From the NCBI RefSeq assembly GCF_024211255.1, contig NZ_JAMLDY010000001.1, positions 124,001-188,000 of the forward strand: 64,000 nt of DNA, written 5' to 3'. The notes under the pieces were generated by a model. That model searched no databases. It was not told the origin of the DNA and was given only the letters and a program-made list of their open reading frames with translations. The position numbers and the translations under genes were made by a program. Shown in pieces: positions 51,101 to 59,478 of this stretch. Source of the DNA: Sphingomonas liriopis (GTDB taxonomy: Bacteria; Pseudomonadota; Alphaproteobacteria; Sphingomonadales; Sphingomonadaceae). Every line of letters starts with the position of its first letter. Position 1 is the stretch's first letter.

Positions 51101-52036
51101 GTGACGAGCGGCAATCAACCGACGCGACTGCTGGCCCGGGCAATGGGCGACCTGCTGATGTCGTCCGCACGGGTCTGGGCGCGGGTGCATGATGGCGACG
51201 TGACCACGGTCTTCGTTTTTTGCACGATCCTCAGCGCCAATCTGGCCTACCTCGGCTATGATAGCCCGCTTGCCGCGGCGGCCGCCGCTGGCGATGATGG
51301 CGGCGCCGCGTTACGCCGGCCGATCAGCGCGCATGCGATCGCGGAATCGATGTCGCTACCTTACGAAACCGTTCGCCGTCGGGTCGTCGCGATGACCGCA
51401 ACGGGCATGCTGGTGCGCGAACGCAGCGGGTTGGTCGTGCCGGCCGAGGCGCTGCGGCAACCCGCGGCGGTTGCCGCGATGCATGAGGGCCGCTGCCTGC
51501 TGGAAGCGTTGCGCGCCGTGCTGGTGTCGATCGGCTTCGACCTCGTTGCGCTCGCCGGCGGCGTTTCCCCAATGCGCACACGCCCGTTCGACGCGCTCGT
51601 GTCACGCATCGTGCTCGATGCGCAGATACGCAGCATGGAGATGGTGGCGCCGATCTTCGGTGACGTAATGCGCGCCTATATTTTCTACGGTGTCATGCGC
51701 TCCAACGTTGCCGAGACGCTGAGCGACGGCGATCTCGCGTGGCGCTATGCGCATGAGGATACGCCGCCGCCCGACGCCGCGCGCAAGCCGATCACGATCC
51801 GCGAGCTCGCCCGTGCGATCGAGATGCCATTCGAAACCGTGCGTCGGCAGGTGAAGCGACTGCTCGACGCCGGGGTACTGACGACGATCGGCAGTGCCGG
51901 CGTGATCGCGCCGCTGTCGGTCGTCGTCGGCGAACAGGCGGCACAGCAGAATGCCAAGCTGGGCGCCGAATTCTTCCGGATGCTAACCACGCTCGCCCGC
52001 GTCGGTGCGTTCCTGCCCGCCGACGCGACATCATAA
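51101..52036 (+). CDS. Duplicated winged-helix protein
   Basis: The GTG start with AAGGAG five bases upstream gives 311 residues. Two winged-helix segments align with each other: IAESMSLPYETVRRRVVAM near residue 80 and LARAIEMPFETVRRQVKRL near residue 237. Each is preceded by a matching helical segment (DGDVTTVFVFCTILSANLAY and FGDVMRAYIFYGVMRSNVAE) and followed by GMLVRERSGLVVP or GVLTTIGSAGVIAP. The protein is thus a tandem duplication of a unit of about 110-150 residues. I do not recognise a named family; a DNA-binding regulator is likely. It is divergent from the S8 protease, which may be its target. Confidence 0.8.
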   Translation: MTSGNQPTRLLARAMGDLLMSSARVWARVHDGDVTTVFVFCTILSANLAYLGYDSPLAAAAAAGDDGGAALRRPISAHAIAESMSLPYETVRRRVVAMTATGMLVRERSGLVVPAEALRQPAAVAAMHEGRCLLEALRAVLVSIGFDLVALAGGVSPMRTRPFDALVSRIVLDAQIRSMEMVAPIFGDVMRAYIFYGVMRSNVAETLSDGDLAWRYAHEDTPPPDAARKPITIRELARAIEMPFETVRRQVKRLLDAGVLTTIGSAGVIAPLSVVVGEQAAQQNAKLGAEFFRMLTTLARVGAFLPADATS

Positions 52037-53641
52037 CGCGCGGAAGCGGAAATCGCGGAACCGCGCCTCCCCTTCACCCGCGGCGTACAGGCCGGGGCGC
52101 AGCATCAGGAAGCCGCCGCGGACATTGTGGTGATAGCCCGACACCTCCATGCCGCGGTCGAAGCGCCGCCACGTCCGGCCGCCGTCGCCCGAGGTGTGGA
52201 TCGCGACGATATGCCGCGTATTGGTGATGCGGATGCGCATGCGGCGACCGTGCGGGTTGGCTGGACGGCCCCGCTCGATGCCATATTGGTGCGTGACGAA
52301 GCGATGCTCGTCGAAGCCGAGGCCGCAATAGAGTTTGTCGTCGTAGAACAGGACGAGGCCCGCGGTGCCGCCCGGCGCGATTGCGACATCGCATTCGAAG
52401 GCATAGGCCTGATCTCCCGCGATCAGCAGCAGGGGCGAGGAATCGACCGGCGCGGTGCCGCTGCCGCGCAGCACCAGAGCGCCGCGTTCGACGCGCACCC
52501 GGTCGCGCTCGGCGGGGCCGGGGCGGAAGAAATTCCACTTCGCACCCAGCGCCAGCGGTCCCGAGAAATCGTCCGACAGCGGCTGGCCGTGGACGCCGCC
52601 CTGCCCGCCCTTCGGCTTGGGCAGGGGCTTTGCCAGATCGCCGCCGGTCATGCGGAACCAGCCGTCGGCGGTCCAGCGGACGGGATCGAGCAGCACCTGC
52701 CGCCCCAGCGTCCAGAAACCGTTCTCAAAGCCATGATAGACCGACCACCAGCTGCCGTCGGGCGCGGTCACCAGGCTGGCGTGGCCGCGCGACCACCAGC
52801 GTTCGTCGGTCGAGACGGTGCGCACCACCGGGTTGCCCGGATCGTTCGCCCACGGCCCGTGCAGCGACCGCGAGCGCGCGACGATCACCATATGCCCGGT
52901 CGGCGGCCCCGCGGTGCCGCCGACCGCGGTAATCATGTAATACCAGCCGTCGCGGTGGACGATCTTGGGTCCTTCCGGACTGAACCCCTCGACGTCCCAA
53001 TCGTCGGGATAGCGCCACGGGTCGTAGACGTGCTCGACCGCGCCGACGGTCGACAGACCGTCGTCGGACAGGCGGATGCGGTCGCCGCCCGACAGGAACA
53101 GCCAGCGCGACCCGTCCTCCGCCACCGCGTGGCAGGGATCGATATGCGCATGCAGCCCCAGGCTGACCGGATCGGACCAGGGGCCGTCGATGTGATCCGC
53201 CCAGATGACGTAAATGTCGTTCGGCGTCGCCTTCACGGGGATGTAGAGGAAATAGCGCCCGGCGTGCTTTTCGAGGCTCACCGCCCAGACCGCGCCGATG
53301 TTGCGGGTCAGCGCCGGCTGGCGGGGCCGCCAGTTGACGAGGTCGCGGCTGTGCCAGATTGTCAGCCCCGGATAGCTGTCGAAGCTGGAAAAGGTCATGT
53401 AATAGTCCGCGCCGTCCTGCAGGATGGCGGGATCGGGGCGGTCGCCGCCGATCAGCGGGTTGAGGAAGCGGCCGTCGCCGAGGTCGGCGATCCGCTGCCC
53501 GTCGAACCCGCGGCGCCAGCCCTTGTCGAAGGCCGCGCAGCCGCTGGACGCGGTTGCCGCGGCCGGAGCGCCCGCAGGCAGAGCCGCCATGCTCCCTCCG
53601 CCGAGCGCTGCGATTGCATCGCGCCGGCTCAATTCCGCCAT
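52031..53641 (-). CDS. Glycoside hydrolase family 43, exported
   Basis: This 536-residue protein has a twin-arginine-type leader (SRRDAIAALGGG). The five-bladed propeller motifs are present: GGDRPDPAIL with the general-base Asp near residue 69, HIDPCHAVAEDG with the pKa-tuning Asp, and EGFSPEGPKIV with the catalytic Glu near residue 219. A C-terminal beta-sandwich of about 190 residues (LSDDFSGPLALGAKWNFF) matches the GH43 accessory domain. It should release arabinose or xylose from plant polysaccharide side chains. No transporter or partner glycosidase is nearby, and it overlaps the convergent neighbour by 6 bases. Confidence 0.92.
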   Translation of the reverse strand: MAELSRRDAIAALGGGSMAALPAGAPAAATASSGCAAFDKGWRRGFDGQRIADLGDGRFLNPLIGGDRPDPAILQDGADYYMTFSSFDSYPGLTIWHSRDLVNWRPRQPALTRNIGAVWAVSLEKHAGRYFLYIPVKATPNDIYVIWADHIDGPWSDPVSLGLHAHIDPCHAVAEDGSRWLFLSGGDRIRLSDDGLSTVGAVEHVYDPWRYPDDWDVEGFSPEGPKIVHRDGWYYMITAVGGTAGPPTGHMVIVARSRSLHGPWANDPGNPVVRTVSTDERWWSRGHASLVTAPDGSWWSVYHGFENGFWTLGRQVLLDPVRWTADGWFRMTGGDLAKPLPKPKGGQGGVHGQPLSDDFSGPLALGAKWNFFRPGPAERDRVRVERGALVLRGSGTAPVDSSPLLLIAGDQAYAFECDVAIAPGGTAGLVLFYDDKLYCGLGFDEHRFVTHQYGIERGRPANPHGRRMRIRITNTRHIVAIHTSGDGGRTWRRFDRGMEVSGYHHNVRGGFLMLRPGLYAAGEGEARFRDFRFRAL

Positions 53642-53700
53642 ATCGCCTCTCCTTTGCCGCGACTATGATACCGGTGTCAGCTCGGGACAAGCACTTTGCC

Positions 53701-55212
53701 CTACGGCACGCGATAGCGCAGCTCAACGCTGCCGCCGGCGGGTACGACGGGCGACCAGGTGGCGCGGCCATCGACCTGCACGAGCGCCGCCCCGATGGCC
53801 TCGATCCGCTGCGCCGGCCGTCCGATCGGCACGTCGAGCGTCACCGCCGCCGCGGTCGCATTGGTAACCCGCACCGACGCCTCGGTGGCGTTCAGCTTGC
53901 GCTGCTCGACCAGCACCTGATTGCTCGTCCCCGCCGCGATGCGGAACGTCTCGCCCTCCGCGCGGTCGTCGAACCGGCCCAATCCGAGCAGCAGCCGCTC
54001 GCCATTGCCGCGCACCGCATAGGTCGCGGTGCCGCCGGCCGGCAGCGGCAGGCCGAGCCCCGCCTCCTTGCGGTTACGCAGCACCAGGACGATCGCGGTC
54101 GGCGCCGGCGCCATCGTCTCGAGCGCGTCGACCGGGCGGCGATAGCGGCGCTCGAACGGCACCGCGGCGCGGGCGAGCAGCGCGACCTGCTTCTGCGCGC
54201 GCGGCGTCACCGTGACGCGCTCGGGCACGCGGTACAGCTTCAGGTCGCCCAGATCCTCGGGCGGGGGTGGTGGTGGCGGCGCGGCGACGGGTGCCGGGGC
54301 GGGCGGCGGCGGCACCGCGAACATCGCGCGCGATCCGGTCACGACGATGTCTTCCGCCATCTCGAACGTTTCGGACTGCAGGTCCGACGTCGTCGTGCCG
54401 AGCGGATAGCAGGATAGCGACAGCGCCCCCACCGCCCGCTCGAGCGCCGGGGTCGCGACGCGGTTGAGCCGGCCCGCCACCGCCGCCACTCCGGCCTGCG
54501 TGAACGGTTCGGGATTGCCGTTGGCCAGCGTCAGCCACGCGAACAGGTCGAGCGATCGGCCATCCGCCGCCAGCGTCGCGACATAGCTCGCCCGCCAGTC
54601 GAATCCGGAGGCGAGGTAGCTCAGCCTGACGGTGACGGTGCGCGCCACCGGGCTGACCGTCGCGACGCTGAGCACCGGTCTGTCCGAAAGCCCCGCCGGC
54701 ATACGGCGAAAGGTCAGCGTTTCGGGCAGGCCGGCACAGCGCAGCGCCTCGATCCCCGCCGCGGTGCGCAGCACGACGCCCTGCGCCGGGCCGGCGACGA
54801 TCGTCGCGGTCTCGACGCGCTGGCGCCCCGTCGCCCGATCGGTGCGGGTCAGCGTCACCTCGCGCCCCAGCGTGCCGTCGACCAGCGATGCCGGCGACAG
54901 CAGCCGCGCGTCGCGGTTCTTCTCGATCACGCCGCCGGGCAGGCCGTCGATCACCGCGCTGACCGGCACGATCCCCTCCGCGACGCCCTCGAAGCGCAGC
55001 ACCGCAGGGCCCTTGGGCAAAGCGACGCGCCGCGTCTCGGTCACCAGCGCGAAGCCGCCCAAGGTGCGCAGGTCGATCCCGCCGCGCCCCTCCGGCGCGC
55101 GATAGACGGTGAGCGCGACCTGCGCCGGCGCGCGCGACGTCACCACCGCGTCCTGCGCCACCGCCGGGGTCGCGAGGCCGAGCAGGACCGCGAGGCGCAG
55201 CGGCGCCCGCAT
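53701..55212 (-). CDS. DUF4139 protein with TonB-box-like motif
   Basis: The start MRAPLRLAVLLGLATPAVA, a signal peptide, gives 503 residues. The N-terminal part resembles DUF4140 and the rest DUF4139 (RLSYLASGFDWRASYVATL near residue 200). A variable centre contains EDIVVTGSRAMFAV followed by a Pro-rich run (PPPPAPAPVAAPPPPPPPED). IVVTGSR is the consensus at the start of many sphingomonad TonB-dependent receptors. The protein is probably periplasmic or surface associated. It overlaps the second DUF4139 gene (ATGA), so the two are co-translated paralogues. Confidence 0.85.
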   Translation of the reverse strand: MRAPLRLAVLLGLATPAVAQDAVVTSRAPAQVALTVYRAPEGRGGIDLRTLGGFALVTETRRVALPKGPAVLRFEGVAEGIVPVSAVIDGLPGGVIEKNRDARLLSPASLVDGTLGREVTLTRTDRATGRQRVETATIVAGPAQGVVLRTAAGIEALRCAGLPETLTFRRMPAGLSDRPVLSVATVSPVARTVTVRLSYLASGFDWRASYVATLAADGRSLDLFAWLTLANGNPEPFTQAGVAAVAGRLNRVATPALERAVGALSLSCYPLGTTTSDLQSETFEMAEDIVVTGSRAMFAVPPPPAPAPVAAPPPPPPPEDLGDLKLYRVPERVTVTPRAQKQVALLARAAVPFERRYRRPVDALETMAPAPTAIVLVLRNRKEAGLGLPLPAGGTATYAVRGNGERLLLGLGRFDDRAEGETFRIAAGTSNQVLVEQRKLNATEASVRVTNATAAAVTLDVPIGRPAQRIEAIGAALVQVDGRATWSPVVPAGGSVELRYRVP

Positions 55213-56630
55213 CAATAGCGCGTGTCGAAGGTCGCGGTGACCACCGCCTCCCCATTGGCGGGCACCGGCACCTGCCACTGCGCGGTGCCGGCGTCGGGGC
55301 GCTCGCTCTTGCGGCTTTCCTCGGTGATCCGCGTGTCGGTCCAGTCGAGCCCGGCCTGCACCAGCTCGACCGTCACCGGCCGGCCGCGCGCGTTGGTCAG
55401 GCGATAGCGCATCTGCGTGCGCCAGCGCGTATCGCCGATCCGGGTGCGCGACACGGTCGTCGGCTGCACCTTGACGTCGAAGGCGTCGCCGGTCGGCAGC
55501 GCGATCGTCGACCCTTGGGGCGTATGATCGATGCGGTTCTCGCCGGTGAATTGCGGCTGGCCGCGCGCGTCGCGGATATAGACGCGCACCGTCCCCGCGG
55601 GTAGCGCATCGCCCAGCCCCGCCGCGCCCGAATTGGCGAAGCGCAGCACGCTCTTCGCGCTACGCGGCTGGTCGGCATTGCCCAGCCATTCGTTCTCGAA
55701 CCGATAGCCCGATGACGCCGTGGCGCCCTTCACGTCGAGGAAGCTCACCTGCTTGGTCTGCTTGTCGGCGATCGTCGTGCGTTCGGCGAGGGGATAGAGG
55801 TAATAATCGCCCAGCTGTTCCCGCCCGGCGGTCTCCGTACCCGCGCGCGTCCGCACGCTGCTGCCGCGGCGGCGCATCGGACGCGCATCATCGTCGTCCT
55901 CGCCGTTCGGATCGCCCGCGACCAGCAGCGTCTTTGCGTTGGTGAAGGTCGTGCCGCTGGTGTTGCGCAGCGTCACCCAGCCCTGCACGTCGATCGTCCC
56001 GCTCCTGTCGTCGAACAACGTCACATAATCGGCGCTCCAGCCGAGCCCGCGGCTGAGGTAGGACAATCGCGCCGGCCGCGTCCCCGCGCGGCTGCTCGCC
56101 AGCGTCACCGACAGCGTCGGGCGGGCGCGCAGCGATTCGGGCACGCGGTCGAACACCGCGCGCACCGGCAGCCCGTCGTCGCGCAGCACCTCGATCCTCC
56201 CGCCAATGTCGAGCACGACGCCGCCGTTGACCGCCAGCACGCGGGCGCGCTCGCGCGTCTCGGCACCGGTGGCGGGGTTGGTGCGGACCAGCGTGATGTC
56301 CTCGCCCACCGCCTTTTCCATCAGGCTCGACGGGCTGAGCAGGTCGTAGTCGAAATTCTGTTCGACGATCGCCGCATCGGGCACCGCGAGCGACACCGTT
56401 TCCGGCCGGATCTGCGCGCTGACGTCCGGGAAGCTCTGCCGCACGCGCCCGGCGGCAAGCGACAGGCTGCGCACGTCCTGCACCAGCGCGACGTCGTTGT
56501 TGTAGATGGTGACCGACACGTCGCCCTGCGCGCTGCCCGCGCCCGGCGCAGCGGCAGGCGGCGGCGTCTGCTGCGCCGCCACGGCTGCGGGCAGCGCCGC
56601 CATCGTCGCGATGATCCAGTGTAGCCGCAT
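55212..56630 (-). CDS. DUF4139 protein
   Basis: The start MRLHWIIATMAALPAAVAA, a signal peptide with GAGAGGG upstream, gives 472 residues. It shows the DUF4139 core (RLSYLSRGLGWSADYVTLF near residue 198; WVTLRNTSGTTFTNAKTLLV near residue 225). A short acidic insert (GEDDDDARPMRRR) occupies the place where its neighbour has the TonB-box-like region. The biological role of DUF4139 in bacteria is not established; beta-sheet structure and export suggest envelope function. It is the first gene of the pair and is divergent to DUF2231. Confidence 0.88.
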   Translation of the reverse strand: MRLHWIIATMAALPAAVAAQQTPPPAAAPGAGSAQGDVSVTIYNNDVALVQDVRSLSLAAGRVRQSFPDVSAQIRPETVSLAVPDAAIVEQNFDYDLLSPSSLMEKAVGEDITLVRTNPATGAETRERARVLAVNGGVVLDIGGRIEVLRDDGLPVRAVFDRVPESLRARPTLSVTLASSRAGTRPARLSYLSRGLGWSADYVTLFDDRSGTIDVQGWVTLRNTSGTTFTNAKTLLVAGDPNGEDDDDARPMRRRGSSVRTRAGTETAGREQLGDYYLYPLAERTTIADKQTKQVSFLDVKGATASSGYRFENEWLGNADQPRSAKSVLRFANSGAAGLGDALPAGTVRVYIRDARGQPQFTGENRIDHTPQGSTIALPTGDAFDVKVQPTTVSRTRIGDTRWRTQMRYRLTNARGRPVTVELVQAGLDWTDTRITEESRKSERPDAGTAQWQVPVPANGEAVVTATFDTRY

Positions 56631-56695
56631 GCCGCCCTCTCCCGCTGTCGTAGCGGCAGCATGGGCCGGCAGCATGACGGAGGCAAGACACCGCC

Positions 56696-56727
56696 GGCGC
56701 AACCCCGGTGCAACCCCGGCGCAACCA
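56696..56727. promoter_or_regulatory. Three tandem 11-base repeats in a divergent promoter region
   Basis: GGCGCAACCCC, GGTGCAACCCC and GGCGCAACCA follow each other at an exact 11-base period, one helical turn, 66 bases from the DUF4139 start and 60 bases from the DUF2231 start. Such phased direct repeats are typical targets of OmpR/PhoB-type or cooperative regulators. No binding protein can be named from this window. Confidence 0.5.
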
Positions 56728-56787
56728 TTGTCGCGATCGGGACTTTAGGAAGGCGATGCGCGCCGCCACGGCACGCCGGAGACCCGC

Positions 56788-57207
56788 ATGCCCGTTCGTC
56801 CTCTCGCCGCGCAAGGCGGCGTGCACCCGGTGCACGCGTTGCTGCTCGGCTTTCCCGTCAGCCTGTTCACCGCGGGGCTGATCGCCGACATCGCCTATCT
56901 CAACACCGCCGAGATGCAATGGTCGAACTTCGCGGCCTGGGCGATCGCCGGCGCGCTGGTCGTCGGCGGCGTGGTGCTGGCGTGGGCGGCGATCGCGGCC
57001 CTGCGTGGGCGGAACGGCTGGCTCTATCCGCTGCTGCTCGCGGTGATGTGGGTGCTGGGGCTGGTCAACGCCTTCCAGCACAGCCGCGACGCGTGGAGTT
57101 CGGTCGGGGCGCCCGGCCTGATCCTCTCGATCCTGTCGACGCTCGCCGCGCTGACGGCAGGCTGGCTCGCCTTCGCGCCGCGCACGACCGGAAGGATCAT
57201 CCGATGA
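56788..57207 (+). CDS. DUF2231 membrane protein
   Basis: This 139-residue protein has four hydrophobic helices. The first carries HPVHALLLGFPVSLFTAGLI, the family hallmark His-Pro-x-His motif at residue 13. The last helix ends with a basic tail. It is thought to be an inner-membrane protein, possibly binding haem or a quinone through the histidines, but this is unproven. Its stop overlaps the start of the sugar dehydrogenase gene (ATGA), so it could be a membrane anchor or electron acceptor for that enzyme. Confidence 0.88.
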   Translation: MPVRPLAAQGGVHPVHALLLGFPVSLFTAGLIADIAYLNTAEMQWSNFAAWAIAGALVVGGVVLAWAAIAALRGRNGWLYPLLLAVMWVLGLVNAFQHSRDAWSSVGAPGLILSILSTLAALTAGWLAFAPRTTGRIIR

Positions 57208-58508
57208 ACCGCCTCACGCTTCCCGGCCTCGCGTTCGCCGCCACGCTCGCTAGTTGCGGCAGCCAGCCGGCCGACGTGCGCCAGACCGGCGCCGGGCCGC
57301 AACTGCCCGCGCAGAACGAGACGCTGATCCCGCCGATGAAGATCGCCAAGCCCGTCGCCTGGGGCGATGCGCGACCGACGGTGCCGGCGGGCTATACGAT
57401 CACCGCCTTCGCCACCGATCTGAAGGTGCCGCGGCAGATGCTGGTGCTGCCCAACGGCGACCTGCTCGTCGCCGAGGGCAAGGGCGGGCATGCGCCGCTG
57501 CTGCGCCCCAAGGACGTCATCGCCGGCTATATCAAGGGGCTGGGCACCACCAGCGTCAAGGGCGGCGACCGGCTGACGCTGCTGCGCGACGCCGACGGCG
57601 ATGGCCGGCCCGAACTGCGCAGCGTGCTGATCGACAAGCTCGACGCGCCCTACGGCCTCGCGCTGGTCGGCGGCGACCTGTACGTCGCCGAACAGGGCGC
57701 GCTCAAGCGCTTCGCCTACCAGACCGGCGCGACGCGGATCACCACGCCCGGACAGCTGGTGACGACGCTGCCCGCGCGGATCAACCATCACTGGACCAAA
57801 TCGCTCGCCGCCAGCGCCGACGGCAGCAAGCTGTACGTCGGCATCGGATCGAACAGCAACGTCGGCGAACGCGGGCTGGAGGTCGAGGAGGACCGGGCCG
57901 TCGTGTGGGAGATCGATCGCGCGACCGGCGCGCACCGGACGATCGCCACCGGCATCCGCAACCCGACCGCGCTCGCGATCGAGCCGACGACTCGGGCATT
58001 GTGGAGCGTCGTCAACGAACGCGACGAGCTCGGCGCGCGGCTGGTCCCCGATTATCTGACCGCGGTGAAGGACGGCGCCTTCTACGGCTGGCCGTACAGC
58101 TATTGGGGCCGCAACGTCGATCCGCGCGTCCGCCCGCAGCGCCCCGATCTCGTCGCGCGCGCGACGGTGCCCGATTATGCTTTGGGATCACACGTCGCCG
58201 CGCTCGGCCTGTCGTTCGCGACGCAGGGCGGCATGGGCGCGTATCGCGAGGGCGCGTTCGTCGGCGAACATGGCAGTTGGAACCGGCAGGATCTCGCTGG
58301 GTACAAGGTCGCCTGGATCCCCTTCGCCAACGGCCGCCCCGCCGGCCAGCCGCAGGACGTCGTCACCGGCTTCATCGGCCCCGACGGCAAGGCACGCGGC
58401 CGCCCGGTCGGTGTGCTGTTCGATCCGCGGACGAAGGCATTGTTCGTCGCCGACGACCTGTCGAACACGGTCTGGCGCGTCAGTCCCGCCCCCGCCCCGC
58501 GTGGTTGA
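57204..58508 (+). CDS. Lipoprotein beta-propeller sugar dehydrogenase (sorbosone dehydrogenase-like)
   Basis: This 434-residue protein begins with a lipoprotein signal ending LASC at residue 19. The propeller blades include VPRQMLVLPNGDLLVAEG near residue 75, DKLDAPYGLALVGGDLYVAE, TGIRNPTALAIEP and GPDGKARGRPVGVLFDP. This set is typical of PQQ-dependent sugar or sorbosone dehydrogenases of the GDH-B type. It would sit on the periplasmic face of a membrane and oxidise an aldose or related alcohol. No PQQ biosynthesis genes are visible in the window. It is coupled to DUF2231 upstream and to the next gene by overlap. Confidence 0.88.
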   Translation: MNRLTLPGLAFAATLASCGSQPADVRQTGAGPQLPAQNETLIPPMKIAKPVAWGDARPTVPAGYTITAFATDLKVPRQMLVLPNGDLLVAEGKGGHAPLLRPKDVIAGYIKGLGTTSVKGGDRLTLLRDADGDGRPELRSVLIDKLDAPYGLALVGGDLYVAEQGALKRFAYQTGATRITTPGQLVTTLPARINHHWTKSLAASADGSKLYVGIGSNSNVGERGLEVEEDRAVVWEIDRATGAHRTIATGIRNPTALAIEPTTRALWSVVNERDELGARLVPDYLTAVKDGAFYGWPYSYWGRNVDPRVRPQRPDLVARATVPDYALGSHVAALGLSFATQGGMGAYREGAFVGEHGSWNRQDLAGYKVAWIPFANGRPAGQPQDVVTGFIGPDGKARGRPVGVLFDPRTKALFVADDLSNTVWRVSPAPAPRG

Positions 58509-59370
58509 TCGCGTTGGCGTAACGCTCGCCGCCGTACTGGTATCGGGGTTGCTACTGATGCCGGCGGCCGGCGCGCAGAGCGTGCCGACGATCGATACCG
58601 AGGATGCCAGCCTCGGCTCGGCCAAGGTCGGCACGGGGCGGTTCCACCCGACGTTCGGTATCGACATACGCAACGGCGACTTCGCGCGCGGCGGCTATGA
58701 CGACGATGCGGCGAACCTCGACCGCCTGCCCGTCCATGTCCAGGTCGGCTTCGCCTGGGACCTGCGTCCGGGATCGTTATGGCTGGTCGGCACGTCGTCG
58801 AACGGCGTGCACGCGCCGGTCGCCGCCGAACGCGATTCGCCGCGCGGCTGGTACGAGAGCAACAACCTGATCGGCCTCGTCGGCAAGGTCGGCGGCGGCG
58901 CGACGATCGGCGCCGCTTATGCGATCAAGACCAGCCCCAACGGCATCTCCGCGACGACGCACGAAGCGAGCCTGACCGCAACGCTCGACGGCGACCACGG
59001 CCTCGCCGCGCTCCACCCGAGCGCGGCGGCGACGATCCGCGCCAAGGGCGACGGCGGCCTCTACACGCAGATCGGCATCGCGCCGGAGATCGCGCTGTAC
59101 GACGGCGACGATGGCCCGACCCTCAGCTTCCCCGCGATCGCCGGCGTCGGCTGGGGCGGCTTCTACGATCCGGGATCGGGCAGCGCCGCTTATGGCAGCG
59201 CGGGCCTCGCCTATTCGCATCCCTTCACCGCCGGCGGCGCGCACTGGCGATTGCGCGTGGAGGGGCTTGCGGTGGTGCGCGACCGCACCTTGCGCCGGCT
59301 CGGCAGCCTCGACGCCGAAACCGGCGTGGTCGTGCCGCTGGTGACGATCGGCCTGTCGCTCGCCTATTGA
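58501..59370 (+). CDS. Probable outer-membrane beta-barrel protein
   Basis: The GTG start within the last codons of the preceding gene gives 289 residues (VVDRVGVTLAAVLVSGLLL), with a signal peptide ending GAQS. The body alternates hydrophobic and polar residues with many Gly and Tyr (GWGGFYDPGSGSAAYGSAG) and ends LVTIGLSLAY, an aromatic-terminated strand typical of outer-membrane barrels. I do not recognise a family. It is co-transcribed with the sugar dehydrogenase and may be an uptake pore or an accessory protein. The start is less certain than the frame. Confidence 0.7.
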   Translation: MVDRVGVTLAAVLVSGLLLMPAAGAQSVPTIDTEDASLGSAKVGTGRFHPTFGIDIRNGDFARGGYDDDAANLDRLPVHVQVGFAWDLRPGSLWLVGTSSNGVHAPVAAERDSPRGWYESNNLIGLVGKVGGGATIGAAYAIKTSPNGISATTHEASLTATLDGDHGLAALHPSAAATIRAKGDGGLYTQIGIAPEIALYDGDDGPTLSFPAIAGVGWGGFYDPGSGSAAYGSAGLAYSHPFTAGGAHWRLRVEGLAVVRDRTLRRLGSLDAETGVVVPLVTIGLSLAY

Positions 59371-59380
59371 AGCCTTTACC

Positions 59381-59447
59381 CCGTTCGTGCTGAACCTGTC
59401 GAAGCACCGTGAGACTCAAGGCCCTTCGACAGGCTCAGGGCGAACGG
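59381..59447. repeat. Intergenic inverted repeat (type B, copy 3)
   Basis: CCGTTCGTGCTGAACCTGTC faces CTTCGACAGGCTCAGGGCGA followed by ACGG, with GTGAGACTCAAG in the centre. It is shorter than copy 2 but has the same arms and the same central GAGACTC. It lies between the barrel-like gene and copA. Confidence 0.8.
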
Positions 59448-59478
59448 TAGAAAGCGGGCCCAACTCCCGAGGATTGCG

